64,000 nucleotides of DNA from Whalleya microplaca (taxonomy: Eukaryota; Ascomycota; Sordariomycetes; Xylariales; Xylariaceae), in the NCBI GenBank assembly GCA_022497155.1, contig MU385726.1:124001-188000 (forward strand), written 5' to 3'. The translations under genes were made by a program, and so were the position numbers. Positions within the stretch are counted from its first letter, which is position 1. Each line of letters starts with the position of its first letter. Shown here in pieces: positions 48,324 through 60,035 of this stretch. Below the pieces are notes generated by a model. That model ran no database searches, was not told the origin of the DNA, and worked only from the letters and a program-made list of their open reading frames with translations.

Positions 48324-50843
48324 TCAGGCGGCGGCGGAGGTCATTGAGAGCCGGTTCTTCTTGACCGGCTTCGCCTTGGGCGCGACGGCTTTCTTCGCGT
48401 TGGCCTCGCTGCTCTCGTCCGTGTCGGTCTTCTGCGAGAAGTCCTTCCACTTCCTCCACCCGTCGAAGTCGATCAGCGCCTGCATGCAGCCCCATTCCAT
48501 CACCTTCCGCTCGAGCCAGACGAAGTTGACGGGCTGTGCGTCAGTCAGGTTAGCAAGCATATTATATTGAAGAAGACAGAAGAAGAGGGATGAAAGGTAA
48601 AGCAGAAAAGGGAACAAAGGCATAGGTAGGTAGGTTAGAGTCTTTACCTTGGTCAAGAAATCATTGCAGCCGGCCGCCAAGGCCTCGTGTCGATCGCTCT
48701 GCAGCGAACTCGCCGTCAGCGCGACGATGATGACGGGGCTCTTGAACATCTCCGTGTTGACGAGCTTGTCCTCCTCGGCGGGCTCGGCCTTGACCTCGTC
48801 GGGCGGGCTGCTGGCGGACGAGGAGAAGACGCCGATGGAGTTGACCTTTTCGATCCTTCGGATCTCGCGCGTGGCGTCGAGGCCGCTCATGACGGGCAGC
48901 TGGATGTCCATGAGGACCAGGTGGAAGCCGCCGGCGCGCCACTTATTCACGGCCTCGCGCCCGTTCATCGCCGTCTGCCACCGCACCTTCAGGCGCTTGA
49001 CGAAGGCCTCCAGCAGCTTGAGGTTGATGATGTTGTCCTCGACGATGAGGACGTTGATGGGCGGCACGGCGCCGTTCAGCATGCCGGGGGGCAGCGCCGG
49101 GTGGTCGATCGTCTTCTTGTTCTTCTTGGCCCGGTTCGACGGTCGGGGCGAGGCCACGCGCGGCGGCGGCGGCGTCGCCGTGCGTTCGGGGCCGGGAGGC
49201 GTCGGCACGGGGGGGGCGGCAGCTGGCGGGTGGGCGGATTGTTCTGAAGATGCACCTGAATGAGTCCTTGAGCGTGGTTGCCTTGGAAAGCTATGCGTAC
49301 CGGCGGGCGGGGCGCCTGTTTGTGTAGGGCCGTTGACACTGGAACCTGGCGAGGCCGTGTGCATCCTCTGTATCTTGGGTCGTGACGCCGCTCCAAGCCG
49401 CCGTGTCCCACCTGGAGATGGTAGTGGCGGGAGTTGGCTTCCACCTAAGATGGCCATGGACGGAGGGAAGTGGATGGTATGGCCGCCATTGGGAGCCGTC
49501 TGAGCAACGGCGTGAGTTGCGGGCGGATATGGTGGGAAATAGTCGGTTCCGGACTCGTGAGGTCGCTCGTCGCCGTAGAACCTGGGGTTCGGAGAGGCTT
49601 TGGGAGTTCGCCGCGAAGGTATATCGATGATCAGGGCATCGTCGACTGACTGGCCACCAGAATAGTAAGCGTCGAGGGTTCTTCCCATCGGTTCATCGGG
49701 CTGTAGGATCCTGCTGGACTGCTGCTCCCGGTTGCAGATGCGAAGAGTCAGGTCGGGGGCGTCGAATTGGCGGCCAAGGGAGTTGGAGTACTTCCGTAAT
49801 ATCAAATCGCGGACGTCGTCTACTAGGTCATCTTCGTTTATTGTAATCAGCGTAGGAGATGCCAAGGGTCTCTTGACCCAGACTTTTCTCGTAACCATGT
49901 TTCCGCTTATGGGAAGTAGTTGTTCGAGTTCACCTAGGCCTGCCTCGCTATTCGCATAGCCGGTATTGAGGAGGGTCTTGATCAAGGTCGTCTGGCGGTT
50001 CGGGAGGATGCTCTGCCGTCGAGGAGGGCCGGACGGTCGGGGAACGGTTGGCGCAGGCGATAAGGCAAATGATGCGGGCGTGATGATTGCAGGGCTGTGA
50101 AGGGGAGGGCTCAGGTGGGAGGCCGCAGTCGTGTCGCCGGCGCTGTCGTGATGATGGTCTACATTGATCGAAAGGAAGTGAGCAGTAGTATCGGATGGCT
50201 TCGACTTTGCAGGGGGGCACTCGTGGATCCGCGGCAGCGGAAGTGGTGTGGGAGCGCTTGGTTTTGGTTGTGGTTGTTCCGGAGTTGCTGGACTTGGGGT
50301 GACAGGCGTGTTGATGGCGGGAGCGGATGTTGAATTGAGTGCAGAGTTTTGCAGATCGTTGCCGGACGGGGAGGTGGTGGAAGGTCGGGCAGCGCTGTTC
50401 ACCACGTTGGAGTTATGCTTAGAGTTGGCGACTAGCTCCAGCTGCTCTAGCTCTTGTGGGACTGTCTCGGCTCGAGTGTGACTTGGACTTCGACTCTGAC
50501 TTAGAGCATGGAGATCGCCTTGGACGCCCCCGGCCGCACTGGCAGCACTGGCGGCACTGGCAGTTGACTTTTTTGATACGCTCTTATCCCGCGTGACAGG
50601 GGCGTGGTTCGGGCTCTCCTTGGCATCAGAACGGTCGCTGTGTTCATCGCCGGCCGCGGTGCTCACGGATACTGCATAGCCATTGATGCTAGGCGAGTGG
50701 GCTTGGGTACCGTCGGTGTGGATATGCGTACTGGAAGCTCCATCACCACGCCCGAGGCTCTGTTTGCTTTTGCCCGAGCCCAGCGACAGCACCACGCTAT
50801 GCCTTCGCATGAGCCGGGCAAAACGGGCCTTGAGGTCACCCAT
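48324..50843 (-). CDS. SSK1: Response regulator SSK1 (HOG pathway)
   Basis: Two exons on the minus strand: 50843-48648 and 48533-48324, giving 801 residues. The 114-bp intron (donor GTAAAG, acceptor GCACAG) is a multiple of three without stops, so an unspliced read-through is also open. The first ~600 residues are Ser/Pro/Thr-rich and largely disordered, with a conserved island around WVKRPLASPTLITINEDDLV and FDAPDLTLRICNRE. The receiver domain follows: VLIVEDNIINLKLLEAFVKR, phospho-acceptor Asp646 in VLMDIQLPVMSG, ALTASS, and the conserved Lys in DFLTK, directly at the exon end. After the splice comes PVNFVWLERKVMEWGCMQAL, the Ssk1-specific helix. In fungi, unphosphorylated Ssk1 activates the Ssk2-type MAPKKK on hyperosmotic stress; phosphorelay from the sensor kinase via Ypd1 inactivates it. 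The last 40 residues are Lys/Ala-rich. Confidence 0.95.
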   Translation of the reverse strand: MGDLKARFARLMRRHSVVLSLGSGKSKQSLGRGDGASSTHIHTDGTQAHSPSINGYAVSVSTAAGDEHSDRSDAKESPNHAPVTRDKSVSKKSTASAASAASAAGGVQGDLHALSQSRSPSHTRAETVPQELEQLELVANSKHNSNVVNSAARPSTTSPSGNDLQNSALNSTSAPAINTPVTPSPATPEQPQPKPSAPTPLPLPRIHECPPAKSKPSDTTAHFLSINVDHHHDSAGDTTAASHLSPPLHSPAIITPASFALSPAPTVPRPSGPPRRQSILPNRQTTLIKTLLNTGYANSEAGLGELEQLLPISGNMVTRKVWVKRPLASPTLITINEDDLVDDVRDLILRKYSNSLGRQFDAPDLTLRICNREQQSSRILQPDEPMGRTLDAYYSGGQSVDDALIIDIPSRRTPKASPNPRFYGDERPHESGTDYFPPYPPATHAVAQTAPNGGHTIHFPPSMAILGGSQLPPLPSPGGTRRLGAASRPKIQRMHTASPGSSVNGPTQTGAPPAGTHSFPRQPRSRTHSGASSEQSAHPPAAAPPVPTPPGPERTATPPPPRVASPRPSNRAKKNKKTIDHPALPPGMLNGAVPPINVLIVEDNIINLKLLEAFVKRLKVRWQTAMNGREAVNKWRAGGFHLVLMDIQLPVMSGLDATREIRRIEKVNSIGVFSSSASSPPDEVKAEPAEEDKLVNTEMFKSPVIIVALTASSLQSDRHEALAAGCNDFLTKVKTLTYLPMPLFPFLLYLSSLFFCLLQYNMLANLTDAQPVNFVWLERKVMEWGCMQALIDFDGWRKWKDFSQKTDTDESSEANAKKAVAPKAKPVKKNRLSMTSAAA

Positions 50844-52393
50844 TCCGCTCTGCTGTCGTCCGGGTGCATGGGGTGCTACGTTGTCGTAGGAGTCATGTCT
50901 GTGGAAAACGCCTGTGGTACACGTACAAGCCGTGGCGGCGGACGGTGTAAGTAGGTATGTATAGGCGTCTGGAGAGTCGACTATGTAACTTAGTTATTAG
51001 ACTGTTTCACTGTCTGGTAATAAGTGTTGTGAATTTTGTGAGAGTTCCGTTAGTAAGTACGCATGAGAGAAAAGCAAGGTGTCGTCTCGAGCCGGTGCTG
51101 GGAGAGTGAGTGGCCAAATTGCGCTCGTTAATATAAGTATATGCGTGCATGTCACATCCATACATCCATACATCGACAATGCCGCGATAGGTGAATCCTA
51201 TCCTAGACGGCCCAGACCAGCTTGCACCAGCTTGCAAAGGCCGCAGGGCCGTTGGGACGGAATAGGTTGGAATGGATGGTATGACAGCCGGCTAGCGTCC
51301 TGTGCAGGGCCTATCGTTGACGGCTGAGGACTTGGCTGTTGTGGGTTGCAATCTCTTTAGGGAATACTCGTGCATAAGGGATCATAACGGATCATAAGCA
51401 TGCTGGCAGCTATGGTCCGTATATGGAGGAGGCCTCGAGCCAGGGATATTTTATCTCCATCAATTGGATCCGTGTGTCTAACCCGTACTATGCTACTATG
51501 TATATATGTCCTGGCAGTACTGCATATACTAGCAGGACTAGTTAGTATGTACCTACTGTATGTACAACTGTAGGATAAGTAAGATCTTTAATATGTATGT
51601 TATGTTGTATAGAAATAAATATCAAGATCGCTCGGGCACATCTGGCAGTCCCGTCTGGATCTCTGATGACACTCGCATAATCAAGGTACATACATATACG
51701 ACTTCGTATCAAGTACCCTACCTAACTTATAAGCTGCGTATGTATGTAGGAGGATTATGCCAAGTACAGAATACTCCGATGGTTGATAAATCGAGAAACC
51801 AGATCAGGGAGATCTTGTCGTTGCGTCCCATAAATTCCGGTGGAGTAAAGGAATAGCTGTCACTTATTCCATAGGGAGAGTTTATTTGTAATGGCACGAT
51901 CCGGCGAATCTTGTAATGTTTCAGGTCACTCGCTGTTTCCAGATAGCAGTTGCAGTTGGTCAGCATCTACAGAGTAATAAAAGCACGTTGTCGAATGTTG
52001 TTCCTAGCATTGGTGAGTTCCAGTCCATCTGCCATGCCCAGGTGCTTTTATGGACTTTGGCTATTCGAGGTGCCAATCCATTCAGGTGGGGTGATCTGGA
52101 CCATCGGACAATCGGTACTTATATAGCTACCGTAGTACATATGTAGTATAAGGAGCTAGGACCACCCTATATCCGATTAGGTATGTACCTAAGTACCTTA
52201 TGTGCCGAGGTCCACTCCACTGCCATCCATCCGGACAACATTTTCCGATTCCGAGAAGCCCAGGCCTGCCCGCCCTCAGGTGATCCATTCAATCAATTTA
52301 CAAATTTGATTGCACCATATTTTTCAGCAGCTTCATCTGCACCCTCCCAGTCGAGGCGTCGAAAGGTGCCTGTCTGCCTGCCCGCCTGCCACA
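50844..52393. other. Divergent intergenic region
   Basis: Promoter region shared by SSK1 (minus) and the mitoribosomal gene (plus). No additional gene is supported. TACATCCATACATCCATACATC microsatellite-like sequence occurs near 51155-51176. Confidence 0.55.
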
Positions 52394-53687
52394 ATGCCGC
52401 CTCGAATAATACCCAACTCGTCAACGGCCTCTTCAGCCTTGACCCAATTCACTTCCCACTCCTCTTTCTCCTCCAACAACACCACCCCTCGATGCCTTCT
52501 CGCACTCGCAAAGCAGCAGCAGCAGCCATGCCAGGAGAGGTGGAGCGCCGCTAGTTTCTCGACGACGGCGAGCCGCCCTCGCTTCTCCAAGAACCGCCGC
52601 ATCTTCAGACAGTGGATCAACGGTCCCGGGACCATGTACCGCAGGCATAGATCGCCGGGCGAGACGATGTACCTGCAGAAGGAGGTAGCGGGCCGCACTA
52701 GCGTACACCCAGACGAAAAGAATATGAATAAGCCTTTTCCCATGAACCCGCTTTACTACAGCGAGCCCGTCCTGGCCGACGGGGCGAGGGAGTTGATCTG
52801 GGAGAAGGTCATGAAGAATGGCGAGTCTGTCAAGGCCGTGTCCGCCGAATTGGGCGTCGACATCCGGAGGGTGGGCGCTATCATAAGGCTGAAGGAGGTC
52901 GAGAAGGACTGGATAGCGAAGGTGAGTTTTGTGTCTTCCGGTCCACGTCCACCCCCTTTTTCCGCCGGCGCTTAATTCTATGATGAATGTCAACATACCC
53001 AAATTCGATTAGTCTTGAAGACAACTACATGGTTACAAAACATTGTTGCGAGCCTCTCTGAGATATTTAGCCTCCCTCACACCTACTGCAACGCATCTGC
53101 ATGAAGGTTTCCTGTATTGATACTAATGTGTCGTCGGTTACCAGGGGAAGAGACTAGCGAAGCCATATGCCAAAGCTATAATGTCTATGCTACCCACACG
53201 TAGTATTCAGCCCGGTCTGCAAAATAAGCCGTTTGAGGATATCAACCAGTTGCACGCACACCCGTATGCGAATCAGCAGATTTGGTACCCGACATCCGAG
53301 TCACGTAGTTTCACCCGTGAGGATGCCGCAAAGGCCTTGCACCCCACGTTGAAATCGGCGGATGAGAGAGTGCCCCATCCCGAGCTGATTCAGATGGAGC
53401 GGGAGCTCTTACAAGGACGGCCGCCGAAGGACGCGGCGGAGCGCTTCAAGGAGGCCGTCATGGAGTCGGAGAGGAAGGCGGCCGAGAAGGCGTTGGCGAA
53501 AGCCGCGTTGGAAGAGAAGTACACCTCACACGTGCACACGAAACGCTTCGAGTTCCGGTTCAGGCAGTTCAACGCCGAGAACGTCGGACCCACGGGCCGG
53601 CTTCGGAGCGCAGTGGGTGCGAAGTACGGTGTGCCGGCCTACGATCGTGTCAAGGGCCAAGTCAAGATTCCTACGTCAGTGCCGTGA
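52394..53687 (+). CDS. MRPS35: Mitochondrial small-subunit ribosomal protein S35 (mS35-type)
   Basis: Two exons, 52394-52921 and 53145-53687, with a 223-bp intron (GTGAGT / TTACCAG), giving 356 residues. I start at ATG 52394 (CACAATGCC). The first 70 residues are Ser/Thr/Gln-rich and include a plausible presequence end (WSAASFSTTASRPRF). Conserved family blocks follow: RHRSPGETMYLQKE, LIWEKVMKNGESVKAVSAEL, DIRRVGAIIRLKEVEKDWIA, then across the splice GKRLAKPYAKAIMSMLPT and QIWYPTSESRSFTREDAAKA. These match the fungal 37S protein S35 / eukaryotic mitochondrial regulator family. The helix VKAVSAELGVDIRRVGAII resembles a helix-turn-helix. It functions in the mitochondrial matrix in translation. 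The C-terminus has a long Ala/Glu/Lys-rich helix and a conserved RFRQFNAENVGPTGRLR end. Confidence 0.9.
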
Positions 53688-53951
53688 TCTGGTATCTGAT
53701 AGAGACCCAATGTTTCCGGGATCTTTGTATGAGAAATGTACAATGAATGAGAGCTGGGGAGATATGGGTTTTGTCTAGTGGGGAACCATATACAACACCT
53801 TTAAGTTAGAATGCTAGCTCGGCATCTATCTACAAGTAGAGGCCCAGACGGAGCTGGACAACAAGCCGGCGTGTGTCTCTATGTATAAACAAAAACATCG
53901 TTAAACATAAACATGAACAGTCGTATATACCCATTGCCCATCACCCATTTA

Positions 53952-55752
53952 TCATAAGAGCAGTTTGGCGTGGTCTTGCCACGGCACCACCTCGTTCTCG
54001 TCCGCGTCCACTATCAAGTTGCTGCGCAGCTGGCTGATGCCCTCGGGCGAGAGTAACCCCAGGTCGAGCACGCACTTCTCCACCGAGCCGTACGTCTCGC
54101 GGATCCTGGCCAGCGTGCCTAACATAGCCTCTTTCCTGTAGCGGTGAGTTTGCAAAAGTCAGCCTTTCCACCACCCCTGAGACGTCACACGAATCACAAA
54201 TAAGAAAGGAAAAGACGTATCAGACAGCCCCCCCCCCAGAGATCATCGGAATAAGCTAGTTAGACCGATGGAATATGGGGGCGGGGCCGAGTGTTTAAAA
54301 AAAAACTCGAAGACGGGGGGAGGGAGAAAGGGGGCAAGGGGGAGTAATGTCAAGGCATATCCGACGGACAGACAGACAAGACAAGTAGATATACGTACTG
54401 TGCTCCCACCATCCTCCTGGCGCTCTGGGGATCGGCGCCCAGCTCCGGGTTCGCCATGATCAGCGCGACGAGCTCGGGGTGGCGCGACCTGAGGCCCAGG
54501 TCCGTCAGGCTGTACTCGTGGGCGACGACGTCGTCGGCGACGCCGCACAGGCTCAGGATCAGCGCGCAGATGAGCCCCGTGCGGTCCTTGCCGGCTGTGC
54601 AGTGGATCAGGCAGGGAGAGGGGGCGGGCGGCGTCGTCGCGGCGGGTGAAGAAGAAGAAGAAGGTGCTGATGTGGACGGGGAGGTGGCATTAGCGTTGGC
54701 GTTGGCTTTGGGTGATGACGACAGGTGCGACAGTATCGTCTTGAAGGGCTGATAGCTGTTGCTCGGTTCCGCTGCGGCGGTGAGCATGTCGCTGTATGCT
54801 TGGATAAAGCCCTGCGCGAGCTGGAGTGTTAGTCGTCGGTCGATCGGTCGGTCAGTTGGTTCGTTGGTCAACCAGCCAGACTGCCAGATCCCCCAAGGTT
54901 GATAAAAACGCCGAGGGGGCCTCCAGATATGGCCTCCTGACACGCTGGGACTAGCGCGTGTGCAAAGCAAGGTTCGTATTGAGCGTTAGGTTGATCAATT
55001 GAGACTGGGCAGTGTGCGAAAATAAAATAAAAGCATTGAAGCAAATAGACCGACCCCATTTGTCCTGATCTAGTGCAAGCTGAATACTAAATAGGGGATG
55101 GCGACCAGATTTGAGGCTTCGGCCCCCAAGTATCACCGTTGTAGATCCGCTTTTGGCTAGGCCATATAGTCTCACCGTCTGTTTCTGGCTGGCTCCCTCT
55201 ATCTTGTCTGCTTCTCAATGGGCCGCGAGCCGTTGCGCGCGGCAACAATCGGCTGGCTCTTGACTTACTTTTACACTTACCAATATTCCCGCCGTATATA
55301 CACTGCCACAGACTTTAACGAGAAGAACGTACCTGTGCGCTCTCCGAGAGGTAATTCCTGTACCTGACCGCCAGTGCCTCAGGCGAGTAGTCCTCGTCCA
55401 AGAAGACGGGCACGAAGACGCGGCGCGCACCCTCCCACTCCTTGACCGGGAAGCGGTGGCCCTCCTTGAGCAGGCCGCGGTTGATCTCCAGCGCCGAGCG
55501 CAGGTCGTAGACGTTCGCGATGCCCAGGGCCTGCAGCTGGGCCACGCCGTCGGGGGTCAGCCGCGACGGCTCCGAGGACCGGAAGATCAGGTTGCGGCGC
55601 ACCATCTTCCTCTTTTTGGCCATCTTGTCGGCCTCCTCCTCGCCAGAGCCACTGCTGCTGATTGGGTAGCCCCCAAGATCGCGGAAGTTGGGCAGGCCGG
55701 GGATGCGCTGGAAGGGCGGACTGGGGAGGAGTTCCTCGGGGCTGTCTGCCAT
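53952..55752 (-). CDS. Tyrosine/serine phosphatase (Y_phosphatase3-type)
   Basis: Three minus-strand exons: 55752-55333, 54811-54399 and 54135-53952. The introns are 521 and 263 bp, long for this window, but phases match and give 338 residues. The sequence begins with ELLPSPPFQRIPGLPNFRDL followed by GGYP, the usual start of this family. RRNLIFRSSEPSRLTPDG and NVYDLRSALE are further conserved blocks. The active site is HC(211)TAGKDRTG, a CX5R phosphatase loop with Lys and Asp inside, as in atypical lipid/dual-specificity phosphatases. A low-complexity insert (ANANANATSPSTSAPSSSSS) precedes it. The C-terminal part (GTLARIRETYGSVEKCVLDL; GISQLRSNLIV) is the family's helical end. The substrate is unknown; phosphoinositide or phosphotyrosine are both possible. 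ATG 55797 in the same frame would add 15 residues (MPDWGEEEKKR); I prefer 55752 because the family homology starts nearby. Confidence 0.9.
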
Positions 55753-57988
55753 GGTTGCTTTCGTGCGCTTTTTTTCCTCTTCTCCCCAATCAGGCACACA
55801 CGTAAGAAGGGAAAAAGAAATTCAGAAATATACCTAATTAGATTGGGGGCTCTACTCGCAGTACACAATCAGGTGCCAAAGATATGTGTTACCCATAGAT
55901 CTTAGGTAAGATGGAAATGCGACAGGGGAAGTTGATCCGACCACACCATTATGTACAGTTTAAATGGCGTTGAACTTTAGTCGCCAATGAAAACTGAGCC
56001 TCGGCTGATAGGTCGCAAAGGAGGGCGCCACGGGAGCTCACGCACTAATTACAATAGTTCTTCGCATGTCAGAGCTGAGTGTGTTTTTTAGACGTTTTTG
56101 GTTTCTCCTTTTCTTATTCTTGTTTTCTCTATGTTGACCTCACCGAATTTGCGGTGAGCTTATGTTGCTGAACAGCCTCACACTTCCATCCGCACCTAGA
56201 CAAATGTCAAAAGCTGCAATCTGCTGCGCATGGCTTAATTACGTCAATTGGTCGGAGTCATAGAGAGAGAGCGCATGCAGGCCGTTGGATTAGGTATGAA
56301 AGCAGCCAACTGCAGCTCGAAGAGTGGGTTCTGTATACCAATGCGTGCAATAACTAAGTCGTGCCTATGTAACTGATAATCCGCACACCCGATGTCTCAC
56401 CCCGAACTGACGTACATCCAACTGTGATAGCCTAACATTGGTGGGGTTTTTTAATATATCTGGAGGTATAGTGCTCTGACAGTCACAACGTTGGTGTTGG
56501 TTGGCTCCTCTGTCATTATCGGAGCCCACCGCAGAGCCTCAATCTACACCGCCACGCACGCACGCAACGACGGCTGCAGACCCTACGTGCATAGGGCATT
56601 GGGCATCAATCGAGTTCGACGATGCATCCAATGCTGCGTTGAGTTGTCAAGCAACATATTCCGTATATGTAAGTCAGAAAATGCTCCGCAATGTATGTGG
56701 ATCATCAAGACCGCACAGGCAACAATAATGCCCCAGCTCCAACCTCGTCCATTTAGGTAAAAGGGGTTAGGTTAGCGTTTCGGTAGACAAAATATTATAC
56801 ATGCAGTTCTTCGTCAGCCAGCTCAGCTGCATTGGGGTGATAAGGTGCCTTTTGTGCATCTATTAGCCCTACGATGTTTAAGCAAGGTTCTTACCAGGGC
56901 TAAAAACTGTGGTTCTTCTGTACGTGTACTCCCGTCTCCCGTCATGTAGGTAAGATCCTAGGCCGGTAGCTGACAGATGCGTCTCAGGCTACCTCTTCTC
57001 ATAATACCTATGTACATACATACCATGCCTTCCCGGCTCGGTATGCAGATGCGACGACTTTGACAGTCTCTCAGACAGTCGTTGCCTAGCCCTTAGTGTT
57101 GGTTGCCTTGGCCATCGTGAAACAATTCGTACCGAAACAGCTATGTGTTGTTCAGGGCTGCGCCGCTCCGACTACTGTTTGTCGTGTTTGAACGAAACCA
57201 ACGTTCAACATGGTTCTTCAACGGGAAAGTCGCATTGGCTGCCTATGATTGGTCCCCCTGCTTGCTTTCGGTAGGTATGATTTTGTTTAATTAATAATTC
57301 CACAACTGAAATGCCTGCCGGGGTAGATTGCCCTACAAGGCGAGCTATGGAGGCTTGGTGCTTTCGATTTGGGGATCCATGGACCAGTGACGGGTCCGGC
57401 TTTGGTATTGGTAACTTTATGGCAACCCCTACCGCGGAGATTGCTATGAAAGCCTTGGGCTAAGCTCCTTGTGAGGTGATTCACGGGGCCGTTAGTTCGA
57501 GACTCGGGTTGCATCGGTGTATTTCCATACTCTATTCTGATAGCCTCACCCACCTTCAAGTGCTTTGATGTTACCCAATATACATACCCTAAGACCCTTA
57601 GCTTCCGGGAAATATGTAATGGGCGTTTTGTTTTAGAAGGGAGCAGCTTGGGCTTGTTAGCCCCATGGCACTAATTCAAGGCGGGATCAAGAGGTGCAGG
57701 AGAAGAAAGTCTATTGATGAGTTCCAACAAAAAGTATATAAGGAAAGATGACCGTAAGACGCGCCGCGTTTTCTTAGATGTATATGCCACCCATGTAACT
57801 CCTGGCTGGGCCTGAGCCTTCCGTTTAGTGAAAGAAGTTTTACCACCCAATAACTTGACAAAACCCTAGCCACACTCTATAACGGGACGTGATCCACCAC
57901 GCAGTAGGTAATTCCCCTTCGAGACCCCAATCGGTAAGCAGCTTAAAATTGTCGATAGCAAGGACAGGCCGAACCTTCGCCAATGACC
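55753..57988. other. 2.2-kb intergenic region
   Basis: No gene is supported; open frames are under 90 codons and lack ATG starts or family resemblance. TACCTATGTACATACATACC-like sequence occurs near 57005-57025. Confidence 0.5.
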
Positions 57989-58301
57989 TCAAGCTGTGGC
58001 GTAGATGTTACAGCCACCACATCGGCCACGATAGCACGATGGGCAGGCTTGGTTGTAGGTATAGGAGTTGTTCCCATGTCCGCAAGCGCACTACAGATTG
58101 GTTAGTTACAAGTTGTATAGGAAGCAAGCAGCAATAGGGATAGCATACGCAGTTCCAACGCCAGTTCTCAGTGTTCTTCGAGTAATCAGGCATCGATAGG
58201 CCTTTGCTAGCATTTGACTGGCTGCCAGAGGAATGTCCGTGGCTGCTTGTTCCTCCGGTGGTCTTTCCGCCGCTACCTGTCTGGTATGAGTATCCAGGCA
58301 T
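57989..58301 (-). CDS. 84-aa Cys-rich zinc-ribbon-like microprotein
   Basis: Two minus-strand exons: 58301-58149 (51 codons) and 58090-57989, separated by a 58-bp intron with donor GTATGC, branch-like CTAAC and acceptor TGTAG. The frame is phase 0 at the junction. The N-terminal 46 residues are Gly/Ser/Thr-rich (SYQTGSGGKTTGGTSSHGHS). The splice joins NWRWNC to CACGHGNN, producing the pattern C-C-x-C-G, then CPSC and CGGC. This W-x-CC-x-CG ... C-x-x-C ... C-x-x-C arrangement is one I remember from numerous small fungal hypothetical proteins and would fit a structural zinc site. A TATAAAGG box lies 145 nt upstream. No signal peptide or membrane segment is present, and the function is unknown. 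Seven Cys in 28 residues, created only by this splice, argue strongly that the model is right. Confidence 0.72.
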
Positions 58302-58446
58302 GATGAAGATTCAGGTAATTTGAAAAGGTGCGTGAAAGAATTGCCGAAAGTGTTGAGTTGACAAGAGTTGTATATGAGTTGCGAATGTTGTTTGTGAGCG
58401 TGTGCGGATAAACAAAACTTACAAAGAATCACGAGAATTGCAGAGT

Positions 58447-58454
58447 CCTTTATA
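58447..58454 (-). promoter_or_regulatory. TATA box of the microprotein gene
   Basis: TATAAAGG on the minus strand, about 145 nt upstream of the ATG at 58301. The leader between them is A/C-rich (ACAAACAACATTCG). Confidence 0.45.
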
Positions 58455-60035
58455 TCTGTACTCGATGCCTTCAGAATAAGGAGCTGGCTGAGAGTGTAGT
58501 ACGTAAAATGGTTTCCTGGACCAACTGCATCTCAAGATGGTATTCAAACATGACTGTATATGCAATAAACATGGGGCTTAGTCTCTGTGTATGACACAGC
58601 TGTTGGAAACACCGCTCATTTTCAGTCATGATCCTAGAATGCCCAGCGAGCTGCCTATTCCAAGCCTCCCATCCGAGTAGCTGGAAACTATAGAACGAAG
58701 TCGATAGGCTCGTTTGCGGCAAGGAACCGTCGTCTGGTCGATACCTGAAAAGTGACGTTGTCTGTAACCAGTACGCTGGGATTGCTTCTGATATTATGTC
58801 CCACTTTCTTGCCTGATTTCGGTAGAACACAGGCCGTTGATTGACCGTAATCCGTGAATGAATGACTGCGCCTGCGATATTGTGACTCGAGTAATACTAT
58901 GTGATGTATAGCCACTAAGACGAGTTCGGTGACTGAGCTCGTTCGGAAGCGTATTGGTTACCAACCTGCCGGTGGCATAACATATGACTTCCAGTAACTG
59001 CAGAGGCGTAACATCGTCCAGTTAGCCAGTGTCCAATAGCAAGAGTCTGCCCCTTGGAAGGATCCAACTTGGAGCAACCGTGAAGTATTGACGATGACTC
59101 GAATGGAACCAAGCCTCTCCTGTGCTACATTCTCTCATCTTGAACCAGGCAGACACTACAACGGTAGTATCCCCTTCATCATCTGGTGACGGACTTTAGA
59201 AAACGCCATTGGTGGTCAGGAAGCCCCCCCTACGCCGTAGGGCAGAAATCGATAGAGTACAGGGTTTGTCCGGTATCTGCACAGCAGATTACCATTGCCT
59301 CAATGGGTCCACAGTATTGTCATACATGTAGATGAGTCCAAGTATATGCCTTAACCTTCATGGTCATCTGTGAAAGGAGGTGAAGAGGCCCGGTAGACCG
59401 GCTCATCCAGAGCATGTTGACATTAGCGGTGAAAATGGTTTTCTCTCACGTAAGGCCTTCGGTATGCATCTTACACTCCTAATACGCCCTGAAGCCGACA
59501 CAAGTCAGTATACTGCCATCATGTTGTATGAAGTATGAACATAGAAAGAGGCATACGTACAGCGTGAGAGCATACAACCTCTCGGTATGACGTCCACAGT
59601 CGACGATGGCCTTCAACTTCCACGAATAATAAATCCTACTTCTGGACAACAGTTCAATTAACATTTGGTAACATCGATGATACTTTACTGGTGCTGATGA
59701 TAAATGTATGGGCGATATTTATTGCCTAGTCTTTGGCATATATATTTTTTAAGAACAATTAACAACAATGAAGGCAGCACAAACACAGCTCTGTAAGTGC
59801 TCATACTTATACAAGCTGCTAGCAACAGCACAAGATATGTGAGGACACGACTATCTCCATAACAAGGGGAAAAACTCACGGTGGGCCTCACTAAATATAT
59901 AGGTAAACGAAAAGGTGTATTTCAGTCATTGTGATGAATCAGCTAACAACATGTTAGTTCCATGCGGCTCTTTTCGCATTGCTACACCAACAACGCGAGA
60001 TAAACGTTGCATGAACGATTGAGGATAGAGGAAGC
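58455..60035. other. Intergenic region
   Basis: The region holds short frames on the minus strand, including one at 58471-58830 without an ATG start (MFIAYTVMFEYHLEMQLVQE). I see no complete gene model. Confidence 0.45.

Noticed and set aside
48649..49263. Long plus-strand frames antisense to SSK1
   Set aside because: They are composition shadows of the GC-rich receiver-domain exon, with no domain.
58471..58830. A 119-codon minus-strand frame
   Set aside because: It lacks an ATG start, has no recognisable content, and no splice model connects it to a start.
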